From NCBI RefSeq assembly GCF_002795305.1, contig NZ_PGGC01000037.1:1-54939 (forward strand): a stretch of DNA of 54,939 nt, given 5' to 3'. Below the pieces are notes generated by a model. The model did no database searches. It had not been told where the DNA came from and saw nothing but the letters and a program-made list of their open reading frames with translations. Each line of letters opens with the position of its first letter. Position 1 is the first letter of the stretch. Below are positions 19,329 to 28,705 of this stretch, in pieces. A program made the position numbers and the translations under genes. The stretch is from Aeromonas cavernicola. Its GTDB lineage: Bacteria; Pseudomonadota; Gammaproteobacteria; Enterobacterales; Aeromonadaceae.

Positions 19329-20150
19329 ATGGCGAACTGTTTTGTCGGTGACATCCAGGGCTGTTACGACGACCTGCGCCGTCTGCTCGATCTTGCCGAG
19401 TTCAACCCTGAACACGACCAACTCTGGCTCTGTGGCGATTTGGTCGCGCGCGGCCCAGATTCGTTGAATACGTTGCGTTTTATTAAAGGGTTAGGGGATC
19501 GCGCCGTCACGGTGCTTGGTAACCACGATCTGCACCTATTAGCGGTTGCCGACGGGGTTGCCCCACTGAAAAAGAAAGATCGGTTGCAGGCGCTAATGGA
19601 TGCGCCAGATCGAGATGAGCTGTTGGAGTGGCTGCGCCATCGCCCACTTCTGGCGGAGCACCCTGAACTGCCCATCATGATGATCCATGCTGGCATTTCA
19701 CCCGCGTGGGACGCCCGCACTGCCCGCAATTGCGCCCGTGAGGTAGAGAGCCTGCTGCGCAGTGATCAATACAGCTGGCTGCTCCATAACATGTATGGCG
19801 ATCAACCTGATGGCTGGCGCGATGATTTGATGGGCATTGAGCGTTACCGCTACATCATCAACACCTTCACCCGAATGCGTTTCTGTTATTTCGATGGTCG
19901 GCTTGATTTTAAATGCAAAAAGAGCCCAAAAGAGTCGACCCCAGGGTTGCGACCTTGGTTCGAACAACGGGAGCACCATCGAGGTGATCCTATCTTGGTG
20001 TTCGGTCACTGGGCAGCATTGATGGGAAATACGGGGCGTAGCGACATCAAGGGGCTCGACACCGGCTGCGTCTGGGGTAATAGCCTCACCCTGTGGCGTT
20101 TCGAGGATGATGCCCTGATCGCCACCCCTTGCCCCACTTATGCCTGCTAG
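19329..20150 (+). CDS. apaH: Symmetrical diadenosine tetraphosphatase ApaH
   Basis: A 273-residue metallophosphatase that splits Ap4A into two ADP and can decap Np4-capped RNA in E. coli. Metal-binding motifs are in order: GDIQGCYDD (7-15), CGDLVARGPDS (about 35-45), LGNHDLH (about 63-69) and IHAGISP (about 119-125), with GHWAALMG near the C-terminus. Last gene of the operon; a strong terminator follows. Confidence 0.96.
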   Translation: MANCFVGDIQGCYDDLRRLLDLAEFNPEHDQLWLCGDLVARGPDSLNTLRFIKGLGDRAVTVLGNHDLHLLAVADGVAPLKKKDRLQALMDAPDRDELLEWLRHRPLLAEHPELPIMMIHAGISPAWDARTARNCAREVESLLRSDQYSWLLHNMYGDQPDGWRDDLMGIERYRYIINTFTRMRFCYFDGRLDFKCKKSPKESTPGLRPWFEQREHHRGDPILVFGHWAALMGNTGRSDIKGLDTGCVWGNSLTLWRFEDDALIATPCPTYAC

Positions 20151-20185
20151 ATAGAGCGTCGTGATTGAGCGGTTTACCCCGCTCC

Positions 20186-20228
20186 GCAAATAAAGAGGCC
20201 CAGCAAAGTGCTGGGCCTCTTTATTTGC
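20186..20228. terminator. Strong bidirectional terminator after apaH
   Basis: A perfect 20-bp inverted repeat (arms gcaaataaagaggcccagca and its complement) with a 3-nt loop. The A-rich and T-rich flanks sit inside the stem, so it terminates both the apaH operon and the convergent VOC/YhbW pair. Confidence 0.9.
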
Positions 20229-20302
20229 GTACGGTTAACAGCCTATCCCATGAACGCTATTTTACTTGCTAGCGTGATCCTACGTCGTGCTCGCCAGCGT
20301 GA

Positions 20303-20749
20303 TCAATCCGCGGGTCGTTCCCCCAGATATTGCACAAACCGTAGCAGATAACCGTCAGGGTCTTGCAGCAAGCATTCACGCTGCCCAGCCAGCATCTCGC
20401 CCACTGGATACCAGACCTCAGTGGGCTGCCGGAAAAGTGCAATCTCGGCGGCCTGCAAGCGGTCTAGTAGCGGCTGGATCTCGGTCAGCTCCATCTGCAG
20501 ATTGATTCCCCGGCCGAACGGTGGCTCCAGCGCCCCGACCTGCCAACCCGCCGGATGTACCTGCTCCAGCATCAGTTGTACCTGTTGCTGCTCAAGATAA
20601 GCAAAAGGAGGGTCATCGCGCTGATAGCGGACCGAGAAGCCCAACAAACCGGTATAGAAAACCAGAGATCGAGCCAGATCGGTAACCGACAGCTCCGGTA
20701 CCATGGGATTCCAATACACCTCATCCACCGCAACAGTTGGCTTCGTCAT
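20303..20749 (-). CDS. VOC-superfamily (glyoxalase/bleomycin-resistance-like) protein
   Basis: A 148-residue single-domain VOC protein. It has the typical half-repeat pattern VPELSVTDLARSLVFYTGLLGFSVRYQ, a central GINLQMEL strand, and the C-terminal RECLLQDPDGYLLRFVQYLG. The family covers glyoxalases, dioxygenases and bleomycin-binding proteins; none can be chosen from sequence. It begins 3 bp after the stop of the upstream oxidoreductase gene, so the two are almost certainly co-transcribed. Confidence 0.85.
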   Translation of the reverse strand: MTKPTVAVDEVYWNPMVPELSVTDLARSLVFYTGLLGFSVRYQRDDPPFAYLEQQQVQLMLEQVHPAGWQVGALEPPFGRGINLQMELTEIQPLLDRLQAAEIALFRQPTEVWYPVGEMLAGQRECLLQDPDGYLLRFVQYLGERPAD

Positions 20750-20752
20750 GGC

Positions 20753-21742
20753 TTACAGGCTCTGCATCAGCTCGGCGGCAATCTCGAAAGAGCGCAGCCG
20801 GGCCTGATGATCGACGATAGGGCCGTTGAACATCAGCTCATCGGCACGGGTTTGCGCCAGTAGCGTCTTGAGACCGTGACGAACCTGATCCGGGTCACCC
20901 ACCAGAGAGCGGGCAAGGGTCTGCTCCATTGCCATCAGCTCACGGGGTGCCCACTCATCGCCAAGCTGGACGACCGGCGCGGGCAGTTTGCCCGCATCAC
21001 CGCGATGCAGCCGCAAGAACTGCTGCTGCACGGTGGTAAACTGGAAGCGGGCCTCCCGCTCGCTGTCGGCGACGATCATGTTGATGCAGACCACCGCATA
21101 GGGCTTGGGCCAGTGAGCGGAGGGGCGATACTGGCTGCGGTAGATCTCCAGCGCTTGCAGCAACATGGCAGGGGCGAAATGGGAGGCAAAGCCGAACGGC
21201 AAGCCCATTGCTGCCGCCAGTTGTGCACTGTAGAGGCTGGAGCCGAGCAGCCAGATGGGCAGATGTAGCCCCTGACCGGGCACCGCCTGCACCGCGCCGA
21301 TCTCGTCGCCAAAGTAGCTCATCAGCTCGCGCACATCGGCCGGGAAATCATCCACCTCGCCACTGCGCATACGCCGCAGCGCCCGCATGGTGCGCTGATC
21401 GGTCCCGGGCGCCCGGCCAAGGCCCAGGTCGATGCGGTCGGGATAGAGAGAAGCTAACGTGCCAAACTGCTCGGCAATCACCAGCGGCGAGTGGTTCGGC
21501 AACATGATGCCACCGGCCCCGATCCGCAGAGTGGTGGTGGCTTCGGCCAGATGGCCGATCAGCACCGAGGTGGCGGCACTGGCAATGCCCGGCATGTTGT
21601 GATGCTCGGCCAGCCAGTAGCGCTGGTAACCCCAGCCCTCGGCATGGCGGGCAAGATCCCGCGAACGGCGAAACGACTCGGCAGGCACAGAACCTTCGGC
21701 AACAGGCACCAAATCGAGCACGGAATAGGGGATGGCAGACAT
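20753..21742 (-). CDS. LLM-class flavin-dependent oxidoreductase (YhbW-like)
   Basis: A 329-residue luciferase-like monooxygenase, close to E. coli YhbW (335). Diagnostic segments are [39 protein letters not shown] (about 42-67), [20 protein letters not shown] and [13 protein letters not shown]. The TIM-barrel domain binds FMN; the natural substrate is unknown. The start at 21742 is preferred over the open frame from 21766 because GGAGCG precedes it. Probably one transcript with the downstream VOC gene. Confidence 0.88.
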   Translation of the reverse strand: MSAIPYSVLDLVPVAEGSVPAESFRRSRDLARHAEGWGYQRYWLAEHHNMPGIASAATSVLIGHLAEATTTLRIGAGGIMLPNHSPLVIAEQFGTLASLYPDRIDLGLGRAPGTDQRTMRALRRMRSGEVDDFPADVRELMSYFGDEIGAVQAVPGQGLHLPIWLLGSSLYSAQLAAAMGLPFGFASHFAPAMLLQALEIYRSQYRPSAHWPKPYAVVCINMIVADSEREARFQFTTVQQQFLRLHRGDAGKLPAPVVQLGDEWAPRELMAMEQTLARSLVGDPDQVRHGLKTLLAQTRADELMFNGPIVDHQARLRSFEIAAELMQSL

Positions 21743-21860
21743 AAAGACGCTCCATTGCATCACCATTTGCTAACAGAGGAGCACTCTATCATGGGGGCAG
21801 GCGCTCGGAATATCCCGATTTTTCAATGGGGTAGAGCTCGGGTTAAAGGGTTTCAAATGT

Positions 21861-21894
21861 AACAAGGCCACCCCGCAAGCGGGATGGCCTTGTT
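21861..21894 (-). terminator. Terminator after the yjiH-like gene
   Basis: Inverted repeat aacaaggcca...cccgc / gcggg...tggccttgtt around a short loop lies 17 bp beyond the stop of the minus-strand transporter gene. Confidence 0.8.
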
Positions 21895-21910
21895 CAGTAT
21901 GACGGCGTGA

Positions 21911-23281
21911 TCAGAACAGCAAGTGGGCAACCCCCGCGATAACCGGCAAGGTGACCAGCGTGCGCAGCAGGAAGATCACGAACAGTTCCCACAGTTTGAC
22001 TGGGATCTTGCTGCCCAGTAGCAGGGCGCCCACTTCCGACATATAGATCAGCTGGGTCACCGACATGGCGGCAATCACAAAACGGGTCATCTCGCTCTCG
22101 ATGGTCGAGGCCAGCACCGCAGGGATAAACATATCGGCAAAGCCGACCATGATGGTCTTGGCTGCAGCGTCGGCTTCAGGCAGTTGCAGCAGCTCCAGCA
22201 AGGGAACAAAGGGGGCACCTAGCCAGTTGAACACGGGAGTGTGTTCGGCCAACATCAAGGCGCAGGTACCAATTGCCATTACCACCGGCAATACGCCAAA
22301 TACCATATCCAGCGCATTTTTTACCCCTTCGCGGGCGACTGCACCCAAATCAGTCATGGTATCGGCTTTGGCCAGTGCGCGCTGATAGCCATAGCTCAGC
22401 ACACTGTGCTGGTCTGGCACCGCTTCTTGCTGGCGACACAGGGGGGTGCCATCGAGATAGACATCTTGCTTCCAACTCAGGGGGGGCAAACGTGGCACCA
22501 CGATAGCGGCGACTACGCCAGCTAGGCAGACGGTCAGGTAGAAGGGAACAAACATGTGCTCCAGTTTGACCTGAGAGATCACCACCAGACAGAAGGTGAT
22601 GGAGACCGCCGAGAAGGTGGTGCCGATCACCGCAGCTTCCCGCTGGGTGTAAAACTTGCCTTCATACTGCTTGCTGGTCAGCAGGATGCCGACACTGCCA
22701 TCCCCCAGCCAGGAGGCAAAACAGTCAACCGCAGAGCGTCCGGGTAACTGAAACACGGGCCGCATGATCCGCGTCATCATGGTGCCGACAAACTCCAGCA
22801 GGCCAAAATCGAGTAACAAAGGCAGCAGCAGACCGGCAAAAATAAACACCGAAAACAGCACTGGCAGCAGGTCATTGAGCACTAACCCCCCGGTGGCGCC
22901 CGAAAACAGCGCTTCAGGCCCGACCCGAAAGAAGGTCAGCAGCACGAAAAAGCCGCCCAACACCCGCACGCAGGCCCAAAAAGGGGAGACATTAAACAGG
23001 CTATTGAGGAAAGGGCGGCGAACGAGCAGCGCGGGCTTGAACAGCCAAGCCACCAGCGTCATCAGCATGGTGGTGGTAATGATGGCGGTGACGGCGGCGA
23101 CCAAATAGTCGGCAAACACCACTTGCACTAACTTGGCCAACACGGCGACGGGAATGGTGATATTGCCGTCATAGAGTACTGGAGTCATAAACAACAAGAT
23201 CCCGATCAGAGACGGGACCAAGAACATCAACAGGTTACGGCGGGTATGCACCGCAGGTGTGGCCAGACTTTTTTCCAACAT
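21911..23281 (-). CDS. YjiH-family membrane protein with nucleoside-recognition (Gate) domain
   Basis: A 456-residue polytopic membrane protein of the YjiH/Gate family (about 10-11 hydrophobic segments). Visible family blocks include FMTPVLYDGNITIPVAVLAK, RPVFQLPGRSAVDCFASWLGDGSVGILLT (about 178-206) and EGKFYTQREAAVIGTTFSAVSITFCLVV. Such proteins are suspected transporters, but substrates are not established. It sits near a PuuB-like oxidase, yet a 330-bp gap separates them and no functional link is shown. Own terminator downstream. Confidence 0.82.
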   Translation of the reverse strand: MLEKSLATPAVHTRRNLLMFLVPSLIGILLFMTPVLYDGNITIPVAVLAKLVQVVFADYLVAAVTAIITTTMLMTLVAWLFKPALLVRRPFLNSLFNVSPFWACVRVLGGFFVLLTFFRVGPEALFSGATGGLVLNDLLPVLFSVFIFAGLLLPLLLDFGLLEFVGTMMTRIMRPVFQLPGRSAVDCFASWLGDGSVGILLTSKQYEGKFYTQREAAVIGTTFSAVSITFCLVVISQVKLEHMFVPFYLTVCLAGVVAAIVVPRLPPLSWKQDVYLDGTPLCRQQEAVPDQHSVLSYGYQRALAKADTMTDLGAVAREGVKNALDMVFGVLPVVMAIGTCALMLAEHTPVFNWLGAPFVPLLELLQLPEADAAAKTIMVGFADMFIPAVLASTIESEMTRFVIAAMSVTQLIYMSEVGALLLGSKIPVKLWELFVIFLLRTLVTLPVIAGVAHLLF

Positions 23282-23613
23282 GATGTAACAGCCTTAACAT
23301 GACATTTCCCAACCCGGTCAACCTGCATATTCATGCCGATGCCCGTCTAAACGGGCGCAAGAATACGCTAAAAAAATGCACAGGCAAGCCTTTGCTTGAT
23401 AATTCTGTGCATAAATATCGATATAGGCTAACCCGCTAATATCAGCATCAAGGCCAGTGTAATAGGGGGATTTAGCCGTGCTTTTCAGCGATTCATGTTA
23501 GTGCGATAGACAGCGGTATGCGTGGCAAGCATTGGCCAGCACGGGGCAAACGATCGGGCATTACGCCGCCATTGCGCGTGAGTAAAAAGCCAGCGGGTTG
23601 CTAATACCTGCCG
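23282..23613. other. Intergenic region
   Basis: 332 bp between two minus-strand genes with no ORF worth reporting and no clear structure. It should contain the promoter of the YjiH-like gene. Confidence 0.3.
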
Positions 23614-24918
23614 TTACAGCAGGTCTTTCATCCGATACCAGAGCATCCCCAATGCCAGCAGGGGCGAGCGCAGGGTGGGGCCTCCTGGGAAGGTGAGGTG
23701 AGGCACTTGGTTGAACAGATCAAAGCCCCGGCTCTCGCCGACGATCGCCTCTGCGACTAACTTGCCAGCTAGGTGAGTGGCGTTGAGGCCATGGCCGGAG
23801 TAAGCCTGGGCATACAGCACATTCGGATGGGCGGCGAGGCGGCCAATTTGTGGCAAGCGGTTGGCACCAATGCCAATCATGCCGCCCCATTGAAATTCGA
23901 TGGCTGTGTGTGCCAATTCGGGAAATACCCGCAGCAGCTTGGGCAACATAAAGGCTTTAATGTCTTTGGGATCGCGCCCCGAGTAGTTACAGGCGCCGCC
24001 AAACAGCAGGCGACCATCGGCAGAGAGCCGATAGTAGTCGAGCGCTACATTCTGGTCGCACACCGCCATGTTTTGCGGCAATAGGCGCTGACGTAGTCGC
24101 CTATCGAGTACCTCTGTCGCCAAGATATAGGAGCCAGCCGGTAGCACCTTGCCGCCAAGCTCGGGATTGAGATCATTGAGATGGGCATTACAGCCGATCA
24201 CCAGATAGTCGCAGCTAACCCGACCATGGGCGGTGGTGACATCCACCTGTTTGCCATAGTTGATGTGGGTGACCTGGGAGTGCTCGAACAGCGCCACACC
24301 AAGACTGGCTGCTGCTCGGGCTTCTCCCAGTGCCAGATTGAGGGGATGCAGGTGGCCGGAGCCCATGTCGATCAACCCGCCGAGGTAGCGATCCGAACCG
24401 ACCACGGTATGGATATCCTCCCGCGCGACTTGCCTCAGTTCATGCTGATAGCCAAGGTGTGTTAGATGGGTGAGTTCAGTCTCGAAGTCGGCCAGATGGC
24501 GGGGGCGGGTCGCCAGGTCGCAATAACCCCACGTAAGGTCACAATCGATCTGAAAGCGCTCGATCCGCTCGCGCACCAGTTGCACCGCCTCGATCCCCAT
24601 CAGATCCAGTTCACGGACTCCCTGCTCGCCTATCCAGCGCGCAAACTGAGCGGTGTCGTGACCAATGCCTCGAATCAGCTGGCCGCCATTGCGGCCCGAG
24701 GCGCCCCAACCGATGCGGTTGGCCTCCAACACGATCACCCGATAACCCGCATCGGCTAGATTGATGGCGCAGTTAAGGCCAGTAAAGCCGCCGCCGATGA
24801 TACACACATCGGCGCGCAGTTCGCCGCTCAGGGCAGGCCATTGCTGTAAGTCGTTACGGGTCGCCGCGTAATATGAGGCGGTGTGCTCTTGACGGGCTTG
24901 CTGCTTTTGGGTTGGCAT
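23614..24918 (-). CDS. puuB: FAD-dependent oxidoreductase, gamma-glutamylputrescine oxidase (PuuB)-like
   Basis: A 434-residue DAO-family flavoprotein resembling PuuB (E. coli 426), which oxidises gamma-glutamylputrescine in putrescine breakdown. The N-terminus HTASYYAATRNDL is PuuB-like. The FAD-binding GGGFTGLNCAINLADAGY (about 42-59) is followed by GWGASGRNGGQLIRGIGHD, and the C-terminus has the second FAD block YAQAYSGHGLNATHLAGKLVAEAI. The start at 24918 (MPTQKQ) is preferred; ATG 24927 is an alternative. No other puu genes are in view, so substrate identity is inferred. Confidence 0.78.
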   Translation of the reverse strand: MPTQKQQARQEHTASYYAATRNDLQQWPALSGELRADVCIIGGGFTGLNCAINLADAGYRVIVLEANRIGWGASGRNGGQLIRGIGHDTAQFARWIGEQGVRELDLMGIEAVQLVRERIERFQIDCDLTWGYCDLATRPRHLADFETELTHLTHLGYQHELRQVAREDIHTVVGSDRYLGGLIDMGSGHLHPLNLALGEARAAASLGVALFEHSQVTHINYGKQVDVTTAHGRVSCDYLVIGCNAHLNDLNPELGGKVLPAGSYILATEVLDRRLRQRLLPQNMAVCDQNVALDYYRLSADGRLLFGGACNYSGRDPKDIKAFMLPKLLRVFPELAHTAIEFQWGGMIGIGANRLPQIGRLAAHPNVLYAQAYSGHGLNATHLAGKLVAEAIVGESRGFDLFNQVPHLTFPGGPTLRSPLLALGMLWYRMKDLL

Positions 24919-25046
24919 CCTCAGCATCCTACGTTGGTGGCAAATGTGTCTCGATAATACCCAGCTCACCCGTGGCGCACCAGCCGTCACGGTTGTGCCT
25001 CATCTGCTGCGGGCCTGCCAAGTCAACGGCGGTGCATGTCTTAAGT

Positions 25047-25080
25047 AAAAAGCCCCGCTTGCAAAGCAAGCGGGGCTTTT
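25047..25080 (-). terminator. Terminator after tolC
   Basis: Arms aaaagccccgcttgc / gcaagcggggctttt around loop aaa, 45 bp beyond the tolC stop. On the minus strand a T-run follows the stem. It could also work on the plus strand. Confidence 0.88.
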
Positions 25081-25125
25081 GGTCGGGATAAGCGTGGCCA
25101 CTTAACCCTGAGCTATCGATAACGG

Positions 25126-26445
25126 TTAGCTGTTGCTCTGACCACTGGCGGCGGTCAGCCCTTGGTTGACTTCAACCAGATCTTGCTGCTCCAACACCCC
25201 TGCCGCCTGTTTTAGGCTAAGAATGCTGAGAATGTAGTTGTAGCGTGCTTCCGAGAGTTTTTGTTTGGCATCATAGAGCTTGCGGGTGGAGTCCAACACA
25301 TCGACGATAGTGCGGGTGCCCACTTCATAACCCGCCTCGGTGGCTTTGAGTGCGCTGTCGGCGGAGATCACTGATTGGCTGTAGGCGCGTACTGAGCCAA
25401 TGTTGGCATTCACGTTATTGTAAGAGGAACGAACGGCGCTTTGCACCGAGCGAAAGCTTTTTTCCAACTGCTCGCTGGCGGCCACATAGTTGAACTGTGA
25501 CTGCTTGACCCGTGAGCTGGTGGCACCACCGCTGTAGAGCGGCAGTCTTAAATTCAGACCAATGTTGCCTTGGTTGGCATTGCTCTCTAGCCCATTATCA
25601 TTTTTGTAATCGGTGTTACTGGTCGATAAGCCGGCCCCCAGATCCAGGGTCGGCTCGTGGCCGGTCTTGGCCAGATCGATCTGCTCTTTGGCGATATCTT
25701 TAGCGATGCGAGCACTGTGCAGCTGCAGGTTTTTATCCAGCGCCAGCTCCAACCACTTGTCGGAACCAAACGTGGTCTTTTGCGGGCTGAAGCGGTCGGT
25801 ATTCAAAATATCCAGCTGACGATGGTCGATGCCAGTGAGTTCGCGCAGCAGCTCATAACTGTTATCTAGGGTGTTTTCGGCATTGATTTCATCGGCCAGC
25901 GCTTGATCCCGCGAAGCTTCCGCTTCATGAACATCGGTGATAGCGGTCAAGCCCACTTCAAAGCGCTGTTGGGTTTGCTCCAACTGCCGCTCTACGGCCA
26001 CTTTATTGGCACGGACAAACGCCAAGGTGTCCATCGCTTTGAGCACGTTGAAATAAGCCTGAGCACTGCGCAGCATTAAGCTCTGTTGTTCAAGGTTGTA
26101 GGTCACATCTGATTGAGTGGCCTGTTTCTCGGTAATATCCAGATTGAGCCAGTTACTGCGGCGGTAAATGGACTGATCTAACGAGAGGTTACCGCTGGCC
26201 GTGGTGCCCGTTTGCGTGTCATTTTTATTGGCAAGATAGTTCAGGCCCGCGCCCAGATTGATCTGGGGCAGCAAGGCGGCACGCGACTCATTGATCTTCT
26301 CAAACGCTTGATCACGAACGGCCTTGGCTTGCTGCAACTGTGGGTCTTTAAGCTGAGCCTGTTGATAAATTTCAAGCAGGTTTTCGGCTTGGCTATGTGT
26401 GCTGACGCCCACTAACACGAGGACGGACAAAAGAGTTCTGTTCAT
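25126..26445 (-). CDS. tolC: Outer-membrane efflux channel TolC
   Basis: A 439-residue TolC, similar in length to Vibrio TolC (438) and shorter than E. coli (493). It forms the trimeric outer-membrane exit duct for RND/MFS/ABC efflux pumps and type I secretion. Signal peptide MNRTLLSVLVLVGVSTHSQA, then ENLLEIYQQAQLKDPQL and two OEP repeats, with the second-repeat YEVGTRTIVDVLDSTRKLY near the C-terminus (about 360-378). The start at 26445 is chosen for the signal peptide; the frame is open further upstream. It diverges from nudF, as in E. coli. Confidence 0.95.
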   Translation of the reverse strand: MNRTLLSVLVLVGVSTHSQAENLLEIYQQAQLKDPQLQQAKAVRDQAFEKINESRAALLPQINLGAGLNYLANKNDTQTGTTASGNLSLDQSIYRRSNWLNLDITEKQATQSDVTYNLEQQSLMLRSAQAYFNVLKAMDTLAFVRANKVAVERQLEQTQQRFEVGLTAITDVHEAEASRDQALADEINAENTLDNSYELLRELTGIDHRQLDILNTDRFSPQKTTFGSDKWLELALDKNLQLHSARIAKDIAKEQIDLAKTGHEPTLDLGAGLSTSNTDYKNDNGLESNANQGNIGLNLRLPLYSGGATSSRVKQSQFNYVAASEQLEKSFRSVQSAVRSSYNNVNANIGSVRAYSQSVISADSALKATEAGYEVGTRTIVDVLDSTRKLYDAKQKLSEARYNYILSILSLKQAAGVLEQQDLVEVNQGLTAASGQSNS

Positions 26446-26759
26446 AGATCGTTTTAACCTTATGTAGTGACCCAACATATTGTTACAAAATGAAGAGGGC
26501 AAGTATTGTCACCGACCAAGCTTGATTGCAGCTTAATCGCGCTACTATAAGAAAAATTTACCGCTAAGAGTCTCTGGTGATGCAAGAGGAAGGTCAAGAA
26601 CTAGGTGCAGTTTTCTCCCTCTCTGCCTAGCTAAATGGCCACTGGCTGCTAAAATCCCCCCCTTGTTATCAGCTGGTGCCCAGTCACATCACGTGCCAGT
26701 CGGTGTTTCTTCGCGTTGACTATCTCGCTGCGTCAAGGCCAACAGACAGGAGTCGCAAT

Positions 26760-27401
26760 ATGTCGCATTCCCCTTTGCCAGATGATCGGCACTATACCGC
26801 TGATGATGTAAAAATCATCGAAAAGTCAGTTGGATATGACGGTTTTTTCAAAGTTAATCGGTATCGCTTGCAGCATAAACTATTTGCCGGTGGCTGGAAT
26901 GGACCGATCGTGCGGGAGCTGTTCGAACGCGGTCATGCGGCCGCGCTGCTGCCTTATGATCCGGTGCGCGACCAGATCGTGCTGGTGGAACAGTTTCGTA
27001 TTGGTGCCATCGAAACCAGCGCGACCCCGTGGTTACTGGAGCTAGTGGCTGGCATCATTGATGCTGGTGAAACAGCTGAAACGGTGGTGCGCCGTGAGGC
27101 CGTCGAGGAGGCTGGGATTGTGGTCGGTCGCTGTGAACACGCTATCAGCTATCTGGTGAGCCCGGGTGGCAGCACCGAGCGGATCGAGGTCTATGTCGGC
27201 GAAGTCGATGCCAGCTTAGCCCACGGGCTACACGGTCTAGCGGAAGAGGGGGAGGATATTCGAGTACACGTGGTGAGCCGCGAGCAGGCGTTCACTTGGC
27301 TCAAAGAGGGGCGCATCGACAATGCCGCCTCGGTGATTGCCCTGCAGTGGCTGGCGCTCAATCAAGGTGAGCTACGGGCCCGCTGGTTGGCGAACCGCTA
27401 A
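26760..27401 (+). CDS. nudF: ADP-ribose pyrophosphatase NudF
   Basis: A 213-residue Nudix hydrolase (E. coli NudF 209) that splits ADP-ribose to AMP and ribose-5-phosphate. The Nudix box reads AGIIDAGETAETVVRREAVEEAG and matches GX5EX7REUXEEXGU. The upstream EKSVGYDGFFKVNRYRL and VSPGGSTERIEVYVGEVD are NudF-like. The start at 26760 has AGGAG 8 bp upstream; the frame from 26676 is not needed. First gene of the nudF-yqiB-cpdA-yqiA-parE series, divergent from tolC. Confidence 0.95.
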   Translation: MSHSPLPDDRHYTADDVKIIEKSVGYDGFFKVNRYRLQHKLFAGGWNGPIVRELFERGHAAALLPYDPVRDQIVLVEQFRIGAIETSATPWLLELVAGIIDAGETAETVVRREAVEEAGIVVGRCEHAISYLVSPGGSTERIEVYVGEVDASLAHGLHGLAEEGEDIRVHVVSREQAFTWLKEGRIDNAASVIALQWLALNQGELRARWLANR

Positions 27402-27402
27402 C

Positions 27403-27852
27403 ATGGCGATGTCGCTGCCTTACAGCAAACGCTATGTTCCCAACCTGCTCTCCTTGCAGCGTACCTGTGAGGTCAACTATATGACGCTGATGAAGTTGTT
27501 ACCGCCTGAGGGGGACGTGGGGGCGGTTCGTCGTTATCGGGTAGGTAATGAGTTGCAGTTTGAACTGACGATCAGTGCAGATAGCCGTTTCACCAGCCAA
27601 GTGTTGTTAAGTCAGCACAATCCTGAGTTACCGGATTACCTGCAAACAAGGATAGAGATTCGCCTATACCATGATGTGCGAATGGCGGAAGTGTGTGCGG
27701 CGCAACAGATTTCCCGTTTGAAACCAAGGTATGATTACCCCAATAAAGAGATGCATCAGCGAGATGAAAAAGAGCAGGTCAACTTGTTCTTAGCCGAGTG
27801 GCTGAAATTTTGTCTCAGGCATGGCACCAGTCCCATCAATATCTCCGGCTAA
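27403..27852 (+). CDS. yqiB: DUF1249 protein YqiB
   Basis: A 149-residue DUF1249 protein, homologous to E. coli YqiB (140) and in the same position between nudF and cpdA. Conserved blocks are RYVPNLLSLQRTCEVNYMTLMKLLP and IRLYHDVRMAEVCAAQ. No biochemical function is established. Starts one base after the nudF stop; strong operon context. Confidence 0.9.
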   Translation: MAMSLPYSKRYVPNLLSLQRTCEVNYMTLMKLLPPEGDVGAVRRYRVGNELQFELTISADSRFTSQVLLSQHNPELPDYLQTRIEIRLYHDVRMAEVCAAQQISRLKPRYDYPNKEMHQRDEKEQVNLFLAEWLKFCLRHGTSPINISG

Positions 27853-27868
27853 CTAGATATAAAGAAGC

Positions 27869-28693
27869 GTGATTTTGGAAACAAAGCTCCCTCAGGCGCA
27901 AGACGGCAGTGTGCGCCTGTTACAAATAACCGATACCCACCTCTTCGCCAGTGCCGATGGGCAACTGCTGGCTGTCCGTACTGCCGATAGCTTGGCGGCC
28001 GTCTTAGCGCAGGTGCAGATTAACGATCATCCGTATGACTTGATCTTGGCGACCGGTGATCTGTCGCAGGATCACAGCGCAGAGTCTTATCAGCGTTTTG
28101 CCAGCATGATGTTGCCACTGGCTCGCTCCATCTATTGGTTACCCGGTAATCACGACGATGCCCCCTTGATGACAGCCTCTATGCATGCGGTGGGGATCAG
28201 CGAAGCCAAGCAACTGGTGGGAGATCACTGGCAAGTGTTGCTGCTTGATACCCAAGTGCGCGGTAAGCCCCATGGCGTGCTGGGTGACCATCAATTAGCA
28301 GCACTGGATCAGGCGCTACGCCAGTATCCGGATCGCCATGTACTGATCGCGTTGCACCATCAGGCGGTGCCGGTGGGGTGTGCTTGGCTCGATCAACACA
28401 ATCTCAAGAATGCCGATGAGCTGTTTGCGGTGCTGGCGCGCCATCCGCAACAGAAGACCATCCTGTTTGGTCACGTTCATCAGGAATTTGACGAGGTACA
28501 TCAAGGGGTAAGACTGATTGCCAGCCCCTCCACTTGCATCCAGTTCAAACCGCTGTGTGACGGTTTCACCTTGGATGAGTCAGGTCCCGGCTGGCGTTAT
28601 CTCACGCTTCATCCCGATGGCCGGATCGCCAGCGAGGTATGGCGACTGCCAGTGGGGCAGTTTGTGCCCGACCCCAACGCCACCGGGTATTGA
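27869..28693 (+). CDS. cpdA: 3',5'-cyclic-AMP phosphodiesterase CpdA
   Basis: A 274-residue class III cAMP phosphodiesterase (E. coli CpdA 275). Metallophosphoesterase motifs: LQITDTHLFAS (18-28), ATGDLSQD (about 60-67), LPGNHDD (about 88-94), ALHHQAVPVG and FGHVHQEFD. The family C-terminus with PSTCIQFKP is present. The GTG at 27869 aligns end to end with E. coli CpdA, but a TTG at 27875 has better spacing from AGAAG, so the start is uncertain. It lowers cAMP and could thus influence CRP targets such as the mtl operon. Confidence 0.94.
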   Translation: MILETKLPQAQDGSVRLLQITDTHLFASADGQLLAVRTADSLAAVLAQVQINDHPYDLILATGDLSQDHSAESYQRFASMMLPLARSIYWLPGNHDDAPLMTASMHAVGISEAKQLVGDHWQVLLLDTQVRGKPHGVLGDHQLAALDQALRQYPDRHVLIALHHQAVPVGCAWLDQHNLKNADELFAVLARHPQQKTILFGHVHQEFDEVHQGVRLIASPSTCIQFKPLCDGFTLDESGPGWRYLTLHPDGRIASEVWRLPVGQFVPDPNATGY

Positions 28694-28705
28694 GGAGCGC
28701 ATTGC